A DNA stretch of 64,000 nt from Terriglobales bacterium (GCA_035764005.1 DASTZZ010000099.1:1-64000), one strand, 5' to 3'; positions 43,810 to 52,921 are shown, counted from the stretch's first letter. Notes: generated by a model from the sequence alone, not told the origin. Program-made: numbers and translations.

Positions 43810-44736
43810 TTACTGACCCAGCGCCGCAGAATGTCCCGCCGCGACCGAAAGATTCGGCCGCGCAGTCGAAGACGGTATCGCTCGGGCGATCACCAGCAGC
43901 GTTCCGGCGAATAGCAGAGTATCGAAGACGAAGTTGATGCCAGTAATGTATTGCGATACGTCCTTGGCCAGGAAAAGATCGGGACCGAAGAGAGCTATGG
44001 CAAGAAACGTCATCACCGCGCCCGCACTGGTGGTTGCGAGTCTGGCTCGGTTCTTGAACAGCATGGCGATTCCGAGGGCAGCCAGAATGATGCCGACGAG
44101 ATAGGCGAACACATGCGGGGCAGGGACCCAGGCTGGTGTCGGACGGCTATCAGGCACGCCGGGCGAAAATTCCGGATGAACGAAATGATGCAGGCCAAAG
44201 ACAATGACAGCGACTGCGCTCCAAAATCGGGCGATCGTTGCTAGCGTCCCCGCCCGTTGCGGCCAGCGCTCCCTCACCTCATATGCATACAGAGCAACCG
44301 CGCCAATCCCAAATGTGGAATCCCGAAGCGAGATCATCCAAAACAGGCGGTTTGTGGGCTGCAGGATTACTCCTCGAAGATGCAGCAGCACAACGAAGAG
44401 ACCGAACATAATAGCCAGGCAGATCGCGGACCAGCGGATGTATTTTCTGGCGACAATACTCAGTGCGGCACTGACGTGGGCCGCGCCGACAAAATATGCG
44501 ATGAAGACGCGGTCCGGCATCCATTTCGGGACGAGTCGCGCCAGGTCTTTGGCATCGGCAAAGTGCTCTCCTCCGAACGCCGCCAGCGATGCGGCCACAA
44601 ATACCGGCCCGAGCGCAGCGAAAATCAATCCATCTTGCGAGGAACTGGACGCGAGATCGCGCCGGTAAGTCCAGAGTCCGGCGGCTAAGAAGCCGCCTCC
44701 CAGGACAGAGGGCCAGAACTCGAGTGGAGCAATCAC
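43810..44736 (-). CDS. Multi-pass membrane protein (DoxX-like, duplicated)
   Basis: A roughly 308-residue integral membrane protein with about eight hydrophobic helices in two similar halves. The first half has VFIAYFVGAAHVSAALSIVA and the second HVFAYLVGIILAALGIAMLF, each preceded by a loop with an HF-containing helix (GGEHFADAKDLA; LHHFVHPEF). This internal symmetry recalls DoxX-like proteins. I prefer GTG at 44736, which follows GAGGTG and directly precedes the first helix; a TTG at 44787 would add 17 polar residues. Function unknown. It is convergent with the M28 gene. Confidence 0.7.
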   Translation of the reverse strand: MIAPLEFWPSVLGGGFLAAGLWTYRRDLASSSSQDGLIFAALGPVFVAASLAAFGGEHFADAKDLARLVPKWMPDRVFIAYFVGAAHVSAALSIVARKYIRWSAICLAIMFGLFVVLLHLRGVILQPTNRLFWMISLRDSTFGIGAVALYAYEVRERWPQRAGTLATIARFWSAVAVIVFGLHHFVHPEFSPGVPDSRPTPAWVPAPHVFAYLVGIILAALGIAMLFKNRARLATTSAGAVMTFLAIALFGPDLFLAKDVSQYITGINFVFDTLLFAGTLLVIARAIPSSTARPNLSVAAGHSAALGQ

Positions 44737-44854
44737 ATGCACCTCGAAGCTGCCGATTTTAGCTGTGTTGCGGCTCGGCAACGACAAAAAAGGATGAAAA
44801 AAGCAGAAAAGGGGACTGGGTCGAATAGCAAGAAAGGAGTGAGTGATGCCCCAT

Positions 44855-44873
44855 CAATCCCAATATGGGATTG
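44855..44873. repeat. Short dyad in the 44.8 kb intergenic region
   Basis: CAATCCCA and TGGGATTG are separated by ATA. It lies between the divergent membrane-protein and DUF5996 genes and shares the GGGATT word with the hairpins at 17255-17296. An operator or a small hairpin are both possible. Confidence 0.5.
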
Positions 44874-45002
44874 CGCCTTCTTTCGTCGTAGCCTTTCGCC
44901 GAAAGCAATGATGCCACCCTGGAATCAGCAACAAAGTTGATTCGCTGCCCTGTTTGAACAATTCCCTATCCGCGGAGCACAATCGTCATTGCGAGGTGCT
45001 TC

Positions 45003-45923
45003 GTGAATGCTCTTCCTTTGTCTTTCACATCCGCAGAACTCTGGCCTGAGCTGCATCTGGCCGATTGGGCGGATACGCGCGATACCTTACACATGTGGAC
45101 GCAGATTGTCGGCCATGTGCGGATGGTGTTGTCGCCGCCTGTGAATCACTGGTGGCACATCACGCTTTATGTCACATCACGCGGGCTGACGACCTCGCCG
45201 ATTCCGTACGCGGATCATACCTTTGAGATTCACTTTGATTTTCTCGATCATCGGCTGGTGATCGCGACCAGTCGTAACGAATGGCGCGCGTTAAAGCTGG
45301 AGCCGAAATCCGTCGCTGAGTTCTACAACGAATTCATGCGATTGCTCGGCGAATTGGCCATTCAGGTGAAGATCCACGGCAAGCCCGATGAAGTTGCTGA
45401 GCCGATTCCGTTTGCGGAAGACCGCACCCATCGCTCGTACGATCCGGAATATGCGCGTCGGCACTGGCAGGTGCTGGTTGCGATCGATTCGGTGCTGAAA
45501 GAGTTTCGAGGACGGTTCATCGGTAAGTGCAGTCCGGTGCATTTCTTCTGGGGCAGCTTCGACCTTTGCTGCACGCGTTTTTCCGGGAGGCGCGCACCGG
45601 AGCGTCCGGGCGCCGACGCCATGACACGCGAAGCGTACTCGCACGAGGTGATCAGCGCAGGCTTTTGGCCGGGCGGTGGCGCGGTGAATGACGCTGCGTT
45701 CTACGCCTACGCCGTTCCCGAGCCGCAGGGGTTCCGCACTGCGCGCGTGCTGCCCGCTTCCGCAAGTTACAACCAGACACTCGGAGAATACATTTTGATG
45801 TATGAGGACGTGCGGCAAGCACCGGATCCGAAGCGGGCGCTGCTCGACTTCCTGCAAAGCACCTACGACGCCGGTGCAACGCTCGGCCGATGGGATCGCT
45901 CGGCGCTGGAGCGGCAGGCTTGA
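45003..45923 (+). CDS. DUF5996 family protein
   Basis: A 306-residue soluble protein of the DUF5996 type, found in many soil bacteria, function unknown. Conserved-looking segments are LHMWTQIVGHVRMVLSPPVNHWWHITLYV near the N-terminus, FAEDRTHRSYD in the middle, GKCSPVHFFWGSFDLCCTRFSGR and SHEVISAGFWPGGG, the last two being strongly characteristic. Many His, Trp and Phe residues suggest a binding pocket. It starts at GTG with GAGGTG just upstream and no signal peptide. Likely monocistronic. Confidence 0.9.
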   Translation: MNALPLSFTSAELWPELHLADWADTRDTLHMWTQIVGHVRMVLSPPVNHWWHITLYVTSRGLTTSPIPYADHTFEIHFDFLDHRLVIATSRNEWRALKLEPKSVAEFYNEFMRLLGELAIQVKIHGKPDEVAEPIPFAEDRTHRSYDPEYARRHWQVLVAIDSVLKEFRGRFIGKCSPVHFFWGSFDLCCTRFSGRRAPERPGADAMTREAYSHEVISAGFWPGGGAVNDAAFYAYAVPEPQGFRTARVLPASASYNQTLGEYILMYEDVRQAPDPKRALLDFLQSTYDAGATLGRWDRSALERQA

Positions 45924-46299
45924 TCGATCCAGCGTGGGCGATGGGCTCGTCGGCAAGGCTTCCCCATGCTCGCCGGAGTTTCCCACGAAACAGTCATGAC
46001 GGAGATTGCGAGTTCCAATTTGGTACAAAAAAATCCCTGCAAAATCCCTGATATTTTTTCCGCCATTACGCCAAACGAGGCTAACTCCAATCGAATGTGG
46101 CCGTTTGCGTCGAAAGGATGTGAATCCCTGTTAATTCCCTGCCTGCGACAAAAAACTTCAAATTATGGGCAGAATTTGCGAATTTCTTGCGCAGAAAAAT
46201 AAAAATCGCTGTATTTCTCGCTGTTCTTGGCTCATCCTGCGCCAACATGCCCTGATAGGGCTGCTCCGGCCGTTATAGAATCCTTCTCCATCACCGGTC
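45924..46299. other. 376-base AT-rich intergenic region
   Basis: No gene. It contains four (T)CCCTG words: AATCCCTG at 46032-46039, 46043-46050 and 46123-46130, and AATTCCCTG at 46133-46141, followed by a TTGCGAATTTCTTGCG-like AT-rich stretch. A similar word set exists at 221-231 near the left edge. Upstream signals for the STAS gene may lie here but are not clear. Confidence 0.65.
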
Positions 46300-46662
46300 A
46301 TGAACTCGCAAGACCTCATTATCGAGTCGCTGCCAGATACCCCTCGCGGTCAGGGAGTGCTTTTCCTGCGGGGACCTCTGACGATGGAAAATGTCGCCCA
46401 GTTCAAAACCGCGGTTCAACGGCAGGAAGCGCCGAAAATGATTCTCGATCTCAGCGAGGTTCCCTACATCGACTCAATTGGATTGGGATCGCTCGTGAGC
46501 ACCTATGTCTCGCTGCAAAAGGCTGGACGATGGATGGCGCTGGTCGGGGTCAACGATCGTGTTTCCAACCTGTTTGAGATTACTCGCGTGCAGGATCTGT
46601 TTTTGACCTTTCCGAACGTTTGGGACGCGATCGAAGCCCTCGCCAACTCCGCCCGCGCTTAG
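46300..46662 (+). CDS. STAS-domain anti-sigma factor antagonist
   Basis: A 120-residue single STAS domain, SpoIIAA/RsbV-like. The phosphorylation loop YIDSIGLGSLVSTY contains the conserved Asp-Ser pair followed by GLG, so Ser59 is the expected target of a partner kinase (an anti-sigma factor). GVLFLRGPLTMENVAQF and VNDRVSNLFEITRVQDLF are the usual first strand and last helix. No anti-sigma kinase or sigma gene is adjacent, so its partner is elsewhere. Likely monocistronic. Confidence 0.92.
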   Translation: MNSQDLIIESLPDTPRGQGVLFLRGPLTMENVAQFKTAVQRQEAPKMILDLSEVPYIDSIGLGSLVSTYVSLQKAGRWMALVGVNDRVSNLFEITRVQDLFLTFPNVWDAIEALANSARA

Positions 46663-46737
46663 CCTGGCCATTCGCCCAAACGAAAATCCGCCTGAGCCGT
46701 CCAAAATAGGACAATTGATCCCAGGAGTTCACATCCG

Positions 46738-49281
46738 ATGAGGGACCTGAAACTCGCTTTCCGTCAACTTCGAAACAATCCTGCATTTGCGATTACCGTG
46801 ATTCTTACGCTTGCTCTCGGTATTGGTGCGAATACCGCGATTTTTTCATTAGTCCAGGCGGTGCTTTTGCAGTCGCTACCCGTGGCCGATCCGGCGACTC
46901 TCTACCGAATCGGCGATACCGACAACTGCTGCGTCAATGGTGGCTACCAGAGCGATAACGGCGATTTCGATCTTTTTTCTTATGAACTTTTTCTTCATCT
47001 GAAGCAGGCGGCGCCTGAATTTGAAGAACTGGCAGCGTTCCAGTCTGGGTACGATTACAACAATCTCACCGTCAGACGCAATTCTGAACCGGCGCGAGCG
47101 AGTCATGGGGAGTTCGTAACCGGGAATTACTTTTCCACTTTCGGGATCAAGCCGTTTCTCGGTCGCATGCTGCTGCCTTCCGACGACAAAGCTGGCGCAG
47201 CTCCGGTGACGGTTCTGAGTTATCAAAGCTGGCAGAACGACTATGCCGGTGATCCCGGTGTGGTGGGTTCAACGTTCTACATCCAGGGACATCCCTTCAC
47301 GATTGTGGGAGTTGCTCCTCCCGGATTCTTTGGCGATCGCGTTGACAGCCATCCACCTGAGGTGTGGTTGCCGCTCTCGACCGAGCTGGTTATCAACGGC
47401 GAGAATGCAATCCTGAATCATGCCGACGCGAACTGGCTTTATGCCATTGGACGTCTGAAGCCCGGAGTAAATATCTCAGCACTGCAGCAGAAGCTGTCGG
47501 CGAGTCTGCGGCAATGGCTGGCGACGCAACCAACGTATGTTCAGCGCGGAGGCGATACGCTGATTCCCAAGCAACACGTTGTGCTGACTCCAGCCGGCGG
47601 CGGCGTGCAGAACCTGCAGCAGGAAACCGGTAAGGGACTCAATCTGCTGATGGCACTTTCCGCGCTCGTGCTGTTAGTAGCTTGCGCGAACGTCGCAAAC
47701 ATTCTGCTCGCCAGGAACGCAGCCAGACGCGCCGAGACGTCATTGCGCGTTGCTTTAGGCGCCGCACGTGGACGTCTGATCAGGCAAGTGCTGGTGGAGA
47801 GCGTGTTGCTCGGATGTATCGGTGGTGCGCTGGGCCTGGCGGTAGCTTATGGCGGTACCCGAACGATCCTCGCTCTCGCCTTCCCCGACTCGAAGTACCT
47901 CCCGATCCATGCCACTCCCTCGCTTCCCGTTTTGGGATTTGCTCTTGCCGTCTCCTTCGTAACAGGGATCATCTTCGGCATCGTGCCGGCATGGATCACC
48001 TCGCGCTCCGATCCGGCGGAGGCGTTGCGTGGCATCAGCCGGTCCACGCGCGATAGCTCCTCGCTGCCGCAAAAGTCACTCATCATTTTTCAGGCGGCGT
48101 TGTCGTTGGTTTTGCTGATTGGCGCCTCATTGCTGACCAAAACGCTGCGCAATCTCGAGCATCAGAATTTCGGGATTCAAACGCAAAATCGTTACGTCCT
48201 GCATCTCGATCCACATGGCGCGGGGTACACCATCGATAAGCTGCAGCCTTTGTATCAGCGGCTGCAGCAGGATTTCTCAGCATTGCCAGGGGTAAAGAGC
48301 GTCGGACTTGCGCTGTATAGTCCGCTTGAAGGGAATAACTGGGGAGAGGGCGTGTACATCGAAGGCAGACCCGAGCCGGGTCCGAATGCCCATAATGGTT
48401 CATCGTGGGACCGCGTGAGCACCCACTTCTTTGAAACTGTAGGCCAGCCTGTAATCCGCGGGCGCGACTTCACAGACCAGGACACCGCATCCTCGCAGAT
48501 GGTCGCCATTGTCAATCAGGCTTTCGTGAAAAAGTTTTTTCCCAATGAGGATCCCATTGGGCGCCATTTCGGGAATAACGGCCAGCAGTTCGCGGGCAGC
48601 TATGAGATCGTCGGCGTCGTGGCCGATGCCAAGTACAACAATCCCCGCGGAGAATATCGCCCGTTCTATTACCGGCCGCTGACGCAACGAAATACGAGAT
48701 TTGAGAAACCCTCGGATGCGACCGGAGAAAATTGGTCGATGTTCATCAACTCGATCGTTATCCAATTCGACTCTCAGCCGCAAAATGTCGATGCGTTAGT
48801 CCGGCGTACATTGGGAAACATCGATCCCAACCTCACCGTCATTGATCTGCGATCGCTGGATTACCAAGTAGCCGGCAACTTCAATCAGGAGCGCCTCATC
48901 GCGCGCCTTACGATGCTTTTTGGAATCCTGGCGCTCGTGCTTGTATCGGTAGGCTTGTACGGGATTACTGCCTACTCTGTTGCGCGTAGAACGAGCGAGA
49001 TCGGGGTACGCATGGCGTTGGGCGCTAACCGAGGCGACGTGATTGGGATGGTGATGCGGAGCGCATTCGCGCAGGTGCTCCTCGGACTAGCGATCGGCAT
49101 CCCAATCGCTCTGCTTGGCGGCCGTCTCATAGCCTCGCAACTCTATGGTGTGCGCGCTTGGGATCCGATCAGTTTGTTGTTAGCGGTGTTCGTGCTATCG
49201 GTAGCGGCCGCGGTCGCAGGTTATGTTCCAGCGCACCGTGCATCGACCATCGAGCCCATGAAAGCACTGCGCAGCGAATAA
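46738..49281 (+). CDS. ADOP-type FtsX/MacB-like permease (second copy)
   Basis: An 847-residue duplicated orphan permease. The N-terminus DLKLAFRQLRNNPAFAITVILTL with ALGIGANTAIFSLVQAVLL is the hallmark. A periplasmic core domain, a first FtsX block (LMALSALVLLVACANVANIL, ALGAARGRLIRQVLVESVLL), a second periplasmic domain and a final FtsX block (LVSVGLYGITAYSVARRTSEIGVRMALGANRGDV) follow in order. AGGAG is upstream of the ATG. It shares the architecture of the 2524-4974 gene but has distinct periplasmic regions. No ATPase gene is adjacent; the substrate is unknown. Confidence 0.92.
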   Translation: MRDLKLAFRQLRNNPAFAITVILTLALGIGANTAIFSLVQAVLLQSLPVADPATLYRIGDTDNCCVNGGYQSDNGDFDLFSYELFLHLKQAAPEFEELAAFQSGYDYNNLTVRRNSEPARASHGEFVTGNYFSTFGIKPFLGRMLLPSDDKAGAAPVTVLSYQSWQNDYAGDPGVVGSTFYIQGHPFTIVGVAPPGFFGDRVDSHPPEVWLPLSTELVINGENAILNHADANWLYAIGRLKPGVNISALQQKLSASLRQWLATQPTYVQRGGDTLIPKQHVVLTPAGGGVQNLQQETGKGLNLLMALSALVLLVACANVANILLARNAARRAETSLRVALGAARGRLIRQVLVESVLLGCIGGALGLAVAYGGTRTILALAFPDSKYLPIHATPSLPVLGFALAVSFVTGIIFGIVPAWITSRSDPAEALRGISRSTRDSSSLPQKSLIIFQAALSLVLLIGASLLTKTLRNLEHQNFGIQTQNRYVLHLDPHGAGYTIDKLQPLYQRLQQDFSALPGVKSVGLALYSPLEGNNWGEGVYIEGRPEPGPNAHNGSSWDRVSTHFFETVGQPVIRGRDFTDQDTASSQMVAIVNQAFVKKFFPNEDPIGRHFGNNGQQFAGSYEIVGVVADAKYNNPRGEYRPFYYRPLTQRNTRFEKPSDATGENWSMFINSIVIQFDSQPQNVDALVRRTLGNIDPNLTVIDLRSLDYQVAGNFNQERLIARLTMLFGILALVLVSVGLYGITAYSVARRTSEIGVRMALGANRGDVIGMVMRSAFAQVLLGLAIGIPIALLGGRLIASQLYGVRAWDPISLLLAVFVLSVAAAVAGYVPAHRASTIEPMKALRSE

Positions 49282-49359
49282 CATCGAAAATACCGAAGAG
49301 GCAAAGCAGATAGCGCACGTTTCCAGGCCGCAATCGGTCTCAGTGACCTCTTCATTCAA

Positions 49360-49386
49360 CTCCGTGACCTTCGTGTTCGCTCTTGC
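49360..49386. repeat. Family B repeat half-element
   Basis: CTCCGTGACCTTCGTGTTCG, continuing CTCTTGC, matches the right arm of the family B inverted repeat at 20112-20138 nearly exactly. Only one arm is clear here; a weaker CAGTGACCTCTTCATTCAAC lies just upstream. Located between the ADOP permease and mtnA. Confidence 0.8.
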
Positions 49387-49427
49387 TTCTACCCGCAAGG
49401 CAAGGTAGCTAATAGAATCAAAGAACA

Positions 49428-50507
49428 ATGGTCAAAACCCTGGAATGGACGGATGCAGGCGTGCGCTTCATCGATCAGACGCGCCTCCCTACGGAAGAAA
49501 TTTACGTAATCTGCCGCGACTATCGCGAGGTGGCGACCGCAATTCGCGAGATGATCGTGCGCGGAGCGCCGGCGATCGGCGTCTCGGCAGCCATGGGCGT
49601 GGCGCTTGGCGTACGCAATTCGAAAGCGAAGAACGTCGCCGAGCTACGGCCTGAGTTCGATGAAATCTGCAATACGCTGGCGAGTACGCGTCCTACGGCC
49701 GTGAACCTGTTCTGGGCGATTCAGCGCATGCGCGACCGTTTCGAGGAGCTTTCGTCGGAGCCATTGGAAACCATCAAGCGCGAACTGATCGAAGAAGCTC
49801 AGCGGATGTACCTGGCCGACATCGCTGCCTGCAAAATGATGGGCCGCAACGGAGCGGTGCTCATGCCTTCCTCCGGCGGCGTCCTTACCCACTGCAATGC
49901 CGGAGCCCTCGCCACCTGCGGTTATGGAAGTGCTCTGGGCGTGATCCGCGCAGCCGTGGAAGAGGGAAAAAAGATCCATGTATTCGCCGACGAGACGCGT
50001 CCCTTCCTGCAGGGCTCGCGTCTCACAGCATGGGAGCTGACCAAAGATGGAATTCCCACAACGGTAATTTCGGACAACATGGCTGGCGCCATGATGAAGC
50101 AAGGTAAGATCGGAGCCGTGGTTGTCGGCGCCGATCGAATTGCCGCAAATGGTGACGTTGCCAACAAGATCGGCACCTACACCGTCGCGGTACTAGCCAA
50201 AGAGCATGGCATTCCCTTCTATGTTGCCGCGCCATGGTCGACCATCGATCTTGCGACTTCGACCGGCGACTCGATTCCGATCGAGCAGCGCTCGGCGCGC
50301 GAAGTCACGCATATGGCAGGGAAGCAGCTCACACCCGAAGGCGTCAGCATCGAGAATCCGGCATTCGATGTCACACCGCATCGCTATGTTGCGGCAATCA
50401 TCACCGAGCGAGGCATTGCGAAAGCTCCGTATTCAGAGTCGCTGCGCGAATTGGCAAGCGTCGATGACGTGACCACACGAGAGATGCCGGCCGAAGCTGC
50501 TCGTTAA
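49428..50507 (+). CDS. mtnA: S-methyl-5-thioribose-1-phosphate isomerase
   Basis: A 359-residue eIF2B-like isomerase of the methionine salvage pathway, converting methylthioribose 1-phosphate to methylthioribulose 1-phosphate in the cytoplasm. [37 protein letters not shown] (catalytic Cys at about residue 156) and [20 protein letters not shown] (catalytic Asp at about 237) are all present. [25 protein letters not shown] is also typical. Full length. No other salvage gene is adjacent. Ribosome-binding site weak. Confidence 0.96.
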   Translation: MVKTLEWTDAGVRFIDQTRLPTEEIYVICRDYREVATAIREMIVRGAPAIGVSAAMGVALGVRNSKAKNVAELRPEFDEICNTLASTRPTAVNLFWAIQRMRDRFEELSSEPLETIKRELIEEAQRMYLADIAACKMMGRNGAVLMPSSGGVLTHCNAGALATCGYGSALGVIRAAVEEGKKIHVFADETRPFLQGSRLTAWELTKDGIPTTVISDNMAGAMMKQGKIGAVVVGADRIAANGDVANKIGTYTVAVLAKEHGIPFYVAAPWSTIDLATSTGDSIPIEQRSAREVTHMAGKQLTPEGVSIENPAFDVTPHRYVAAIITERGIAKAPYSESLRELASVDDVTTREMPAEAAR

Positions 50508-50519
50508 GGTTTCGTATTT

Positions 50520-50657
50520 GTCATTGCGAGCGCCTGTGGTTGACGTGAGGAATCCCTATCATTGAGTCCCGAAGCACGACGCAACAGTTTCGCGTCAATA
50601 GGGGATTCCTTACTGCTGCTCACGCGAACACACGCGTGAGCCTCCGTTCGGAATGAC
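50520..50657. repeat. Dispersed inverted-repeat element, family A copy 3
   Basis: GTCATTGCGAGCG on the left, CGGAATGAC on the right, GAGGAATCCCTA and AGGGGATTCCTTA inside, and the CTCACGCGAACACACGCGTGAGC segment shared with copy 1. It starts 12 bases after the mtnA stop codon. The left end is the most diverged part. Confidence 0.85.
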
Positions 50658-50720
50658 AAACGAATGTGCCAACTTGCCCTTGCAGCCCCGCATCCTTCTT
50701 ACAAGGAGCGAACTCGGACT

Positions 50721-51146
50721 ATGCCAATTTCAACGAAGCTGACGGAACTTGTCACCAAGCCTTTGCCGAAGGTGATCACCCCAGGAATGCATGCTGCCAT
50801 CGACTGGGGAACCGCAGGAGCTTTTGCCTTGTCAGGAGCTCTGCTGTGGAGAAAGAACAAACGGGCTGCCCTGTCTTCTTTTATTTGCGGGAATCTGGTA
50901 GGCGGCTTGATCTTCCTCACCGATTGTCCGGGAGGAGTGTGGAAGAAGATCAGCTTCGAAACCCATGGCAATGTCGATCCCGGCGTGGCAGCTCTCGTTG
51001 CCTCGTTGCCGAATTTGCTGGGATTCTCTGAAGAGACCGAATCGAAACTGTTCCAAGGCATGGGAATCGCCCTTGCCGCCGTGCGCAGCCTTACGAACTT
51101 TGACGAGGGATCCAGCAATATCGAGAGCCGTCACAAAGCCGCTTGA
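50721..51146 (+). CDS. Conserved hypothetical membrane-associated protein
   Basis: A 141-residue protein starting at ATG 50721 (AAGGAG upstream). Two hydrophobic helices are visible: MHAAIDWGTAGAFALSGALLW and LSSFICGNLVGGLIFLTDCPGG, followed by a soluble part (VDPGVAALVASLPNLLGFSEE). The DWGTA and LTDCPGG motifs recall SPW-repeat-like or DUF-type membrane proteins, but I cannot name the family. Terminator follows directly, so it is a single-gene unit. Function unknown. Confidence 0.8.
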   Translation: MPISTKLTELVTKPLPKVITPGMHAAIDWGTAGAFALSGALLWRKNKRAALSSFICGNLVGGLIFLTDCPGGVWKKISFETHGNVDPGVAALVASLPNLLGFSEETESKLFQGMGIALAAVRSLTNFDEGSSNIESRHKAA

Positions 51147-51167
51147 AAAACTCGTTTCCTCCAGCTA

Positions 51168-51193
51168 ACCCGGCCCGCATGGCCGGGTTTTTT
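51168..51193 (+). terminator. Rho-independent terminator
   Basis: ACCCGGCC and GGCCGGGT pair around a five-base loop and are followed by five more T. It is 21 bases after the stop of the hypothetical membrane protein gene. Confidence 0.92.
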
Positions 51194-51330
51194 GTGTGCA
51201 CGTGCGGAACATTCCCTGTGGAGGCTGCGTATCAATCACTAAGGTGAAGTGTTTGTCAGATCGACAGGTTGCAGCGTTTGCGATGCCGCGAATCCCGTGA
51301 AAGACTGGAGCATCTACATCTACAAAGCTT

Positions 51331-52203
51331 ATGGGAAATAACCTGAAAACGTTGGCTCTGCTTACCGGCCTCACGCTCTTTCTGATGTTTGTCGGAGAGG
51401 TGATAGGCGCACATCTGGGGACGCAGCATGGCATGGCCATCGGCCTGGCTATTGCCGCCGTGATGAATTTCTTCAGCTATTTCTTTTCTGACAGGATTGC
51501 TTTGTCGATGTATCGCGCGCAGCCGGCGTCGCGCGAAGATTTGCCGCGCGTGTACAACGTGGTCGAGCGCATGACCCAGCGGGTCGGATTGCCGATGCCG
51601 AAGATCTATGTGATTCCCACCGATTCGCCCAACGCTTTCGCCACCGGGCGCAATCCGTCGCACGCTTCTGTTGCCGTGACGCAAGGCATTCTTAATCTGC
51701 TCGATGACGAAGAGTTGGAAGGCGTGCTAGCACATGAATTGGGCCATGTCAGGAATCGTGACATCCTGATCAGCTCTGTCGCGGCAACATTGGCGGGCGC
51801 GATTACGTTCCTGGCACGCTCGCTGATGTGGGCTGGAATGTTCGGTGGATACGGCGATCGCGATGACCGCGACCGCGGCGGAGGATTCGCGGCTATCCTC
51901 ATGATGATCCTTGCGCCGATTGCCGCGCTGCTGATTCAGATGGCGGTCTCTCGCTCGCGCGAATACGAGGCCGATCACACTGGCGCAAACACCACCGGGA
52001 ATCCTTATGCTCTTGCTCGCGCTCTGCAAAAGCTGGATGCCTGGTCGAAGCGGCGTCCGCTGGTTGCTACGCCGTCGACGGCGCATTTGTTCATCGTGGC
52101 TCCGCTGATTGGAGGCGACACGCTCGCGAACCTGTTCTCGACGCATCCGCCCATCGCCAAGAGAATCGAGCGGCTTACTGGACGTCCGCCAGAGTTCCAA
52201 TAA
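51331..52203 (+). CDS. htpX: Membrane zinc metalloprotease HtpX
   Basis: A 290-residue M48B protease that degrades misfolded membrane proteins. Two N-terminal helices (LKTLALLTGLTLFLMFVGEVIG and a second near 35-55), the zinc motif HELGH at about residues 134-138 (GVLAHELGHVRNRD), two more membrane helices with a short Gly/Asp-rich loop between them, and SREYEADHTGA with the third ligand Glu. FSTHPPIAKRIERL is the typical C-terminal motif. Length is normal for the family. Convergent with the DoxX gene. Confidence 0.97.
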   Translation: MGNNLKTLALLTGLTLFLMFVGEVIGAHLGTQHGMAIGLAIAAVMNFFSYFFSDRIALSMYRAQPASREDLPRVYNVVERMTQRVGLPMPKIYVIPTDSPNAFATGRNPSHASVAVTQGILNLLDDEELEGVLAHELGHVRNRDILISSVAATLAGAITFLARSLMWAGMFGGYGDRDDRDRGGGFAAILMMILAPIAALLIQMAVSRSREYEADHTGANTTGNPYALARALQKLDAWSKRRPLVATPSTAHLFIVAPLIGGDTLANLFSTHPPIAKRIERLTGRPPEFQ

Positions 52204-52333
52204 CAGAACCGCCGGCGGTAGCCGGTGGGGCAGCCGCGTCTTTTGCGGCTGCGTCTGCAGCCAGCACCAGATCTCTTCAAATCCCGGAGCTCGCCATTCG
52301 GCGATCTCCAGCCCACCGGCGGCGGTTCTGTTT
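52202..52333. repeat. Dispersed inverted-repeat element, family C copy 2
   Basis: Starts AACAGAACCGCCGGCGGTAG and ends GCGGCGGTTCTGTTT, with GGGGCAGCCGCGT...TTGCGGCTG inside as in copy 1 at 39461-39600. Its left edge overlaps the stop codon of htpX and its right end stops before doxX, so it lies exactly between two convergent genes. Confidence 0.88.
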
Positions 52334-52336
52334 GAT

Positions 52337-52777
52337 TTACCCGCGCCGCATCGCATCCAGCGCCAGATTCCCAGGTCCAACAATCAGCAGGAAGAGCAAT
52401 CCGAGCAGCATCGAGAAATCTGTGCGCGCTTCATGCAGCATGCCCAGAATCCCGTAGTGTTTCACATTAGGAAGTGCGAAGCGCCAGAATGGATGACCGA
52501 GCAGAATGGGAACTTTGGTCGACAGAATCGCGACGGCAATGTCAATCAGCAGAGGAATGCACGCCCATCTCGTGAGCAGACCGATGATGACCAGCGCGCC
52601 GCAGACGATCTCTACGCCTCCAACAAACGGCGCTAAAACGTGAGGATCAGGAATACCGATGTTGGCGAAGCGACCAACGCCGAGTTCCTGCGGCAAGCGA
52701 AATTTGAGAATGCCTTCAACAAGAAAGACCCAGCCAACCAGTATGCGAACGATAATGACTGCGCCGCGATGAGCCAT
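52337..52777 (-). CDS. DoxX-family membrane protein
   Basis: A 146-residue protein with four membrane helices. I chose ATG at 52777 because AGGAGGAGGG lies directly upstream; longer frames add a polar leader. GAVIIVRILVGWVFLVEGILKF is the typical DoxX first helix; GVEIVCGALVIIGLLTRWACIPLLI and FSMLLGLLFLLIVGPGNLALD follow. Members are often linked to oxidative stress or quinone-related chemistry, but the role here is unknown. Likely single-gene. Confidence 0.92.
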   Translation of the reverse strand: MAHRGAVIIVRILVGWVFLVEGILKFRLPQELGVGRFANIGIPDPHVLAPFVGGVEIVCGALVIIGLLTRWACIPLLIDIAVAILSTKVPILLGHPFWRFALPNVKHYGILGMLHEARTDFSMLLGLLFLLIVGPGNLALDAMRRG

Positions 52778-52921
52778 TGCCCTCCTCCTGTCGTAAACAT
52801 CGTACTTACCTGACTCCGGAGAGGCCAAATCTGTTGATTTTCCACCTTATGACCCACAATTTCCTCGCTTGCTAAATTCGCCTTTCTTTCGCATAATCAT
52901 ACGGCGCGTTGTAGCAGACCC

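Noticed and set aside
48003-48403. Small open frames within the second ADOP permease
   Set aside because: Out-of-frame shadows of a continuous, motif-rich coding sequence.
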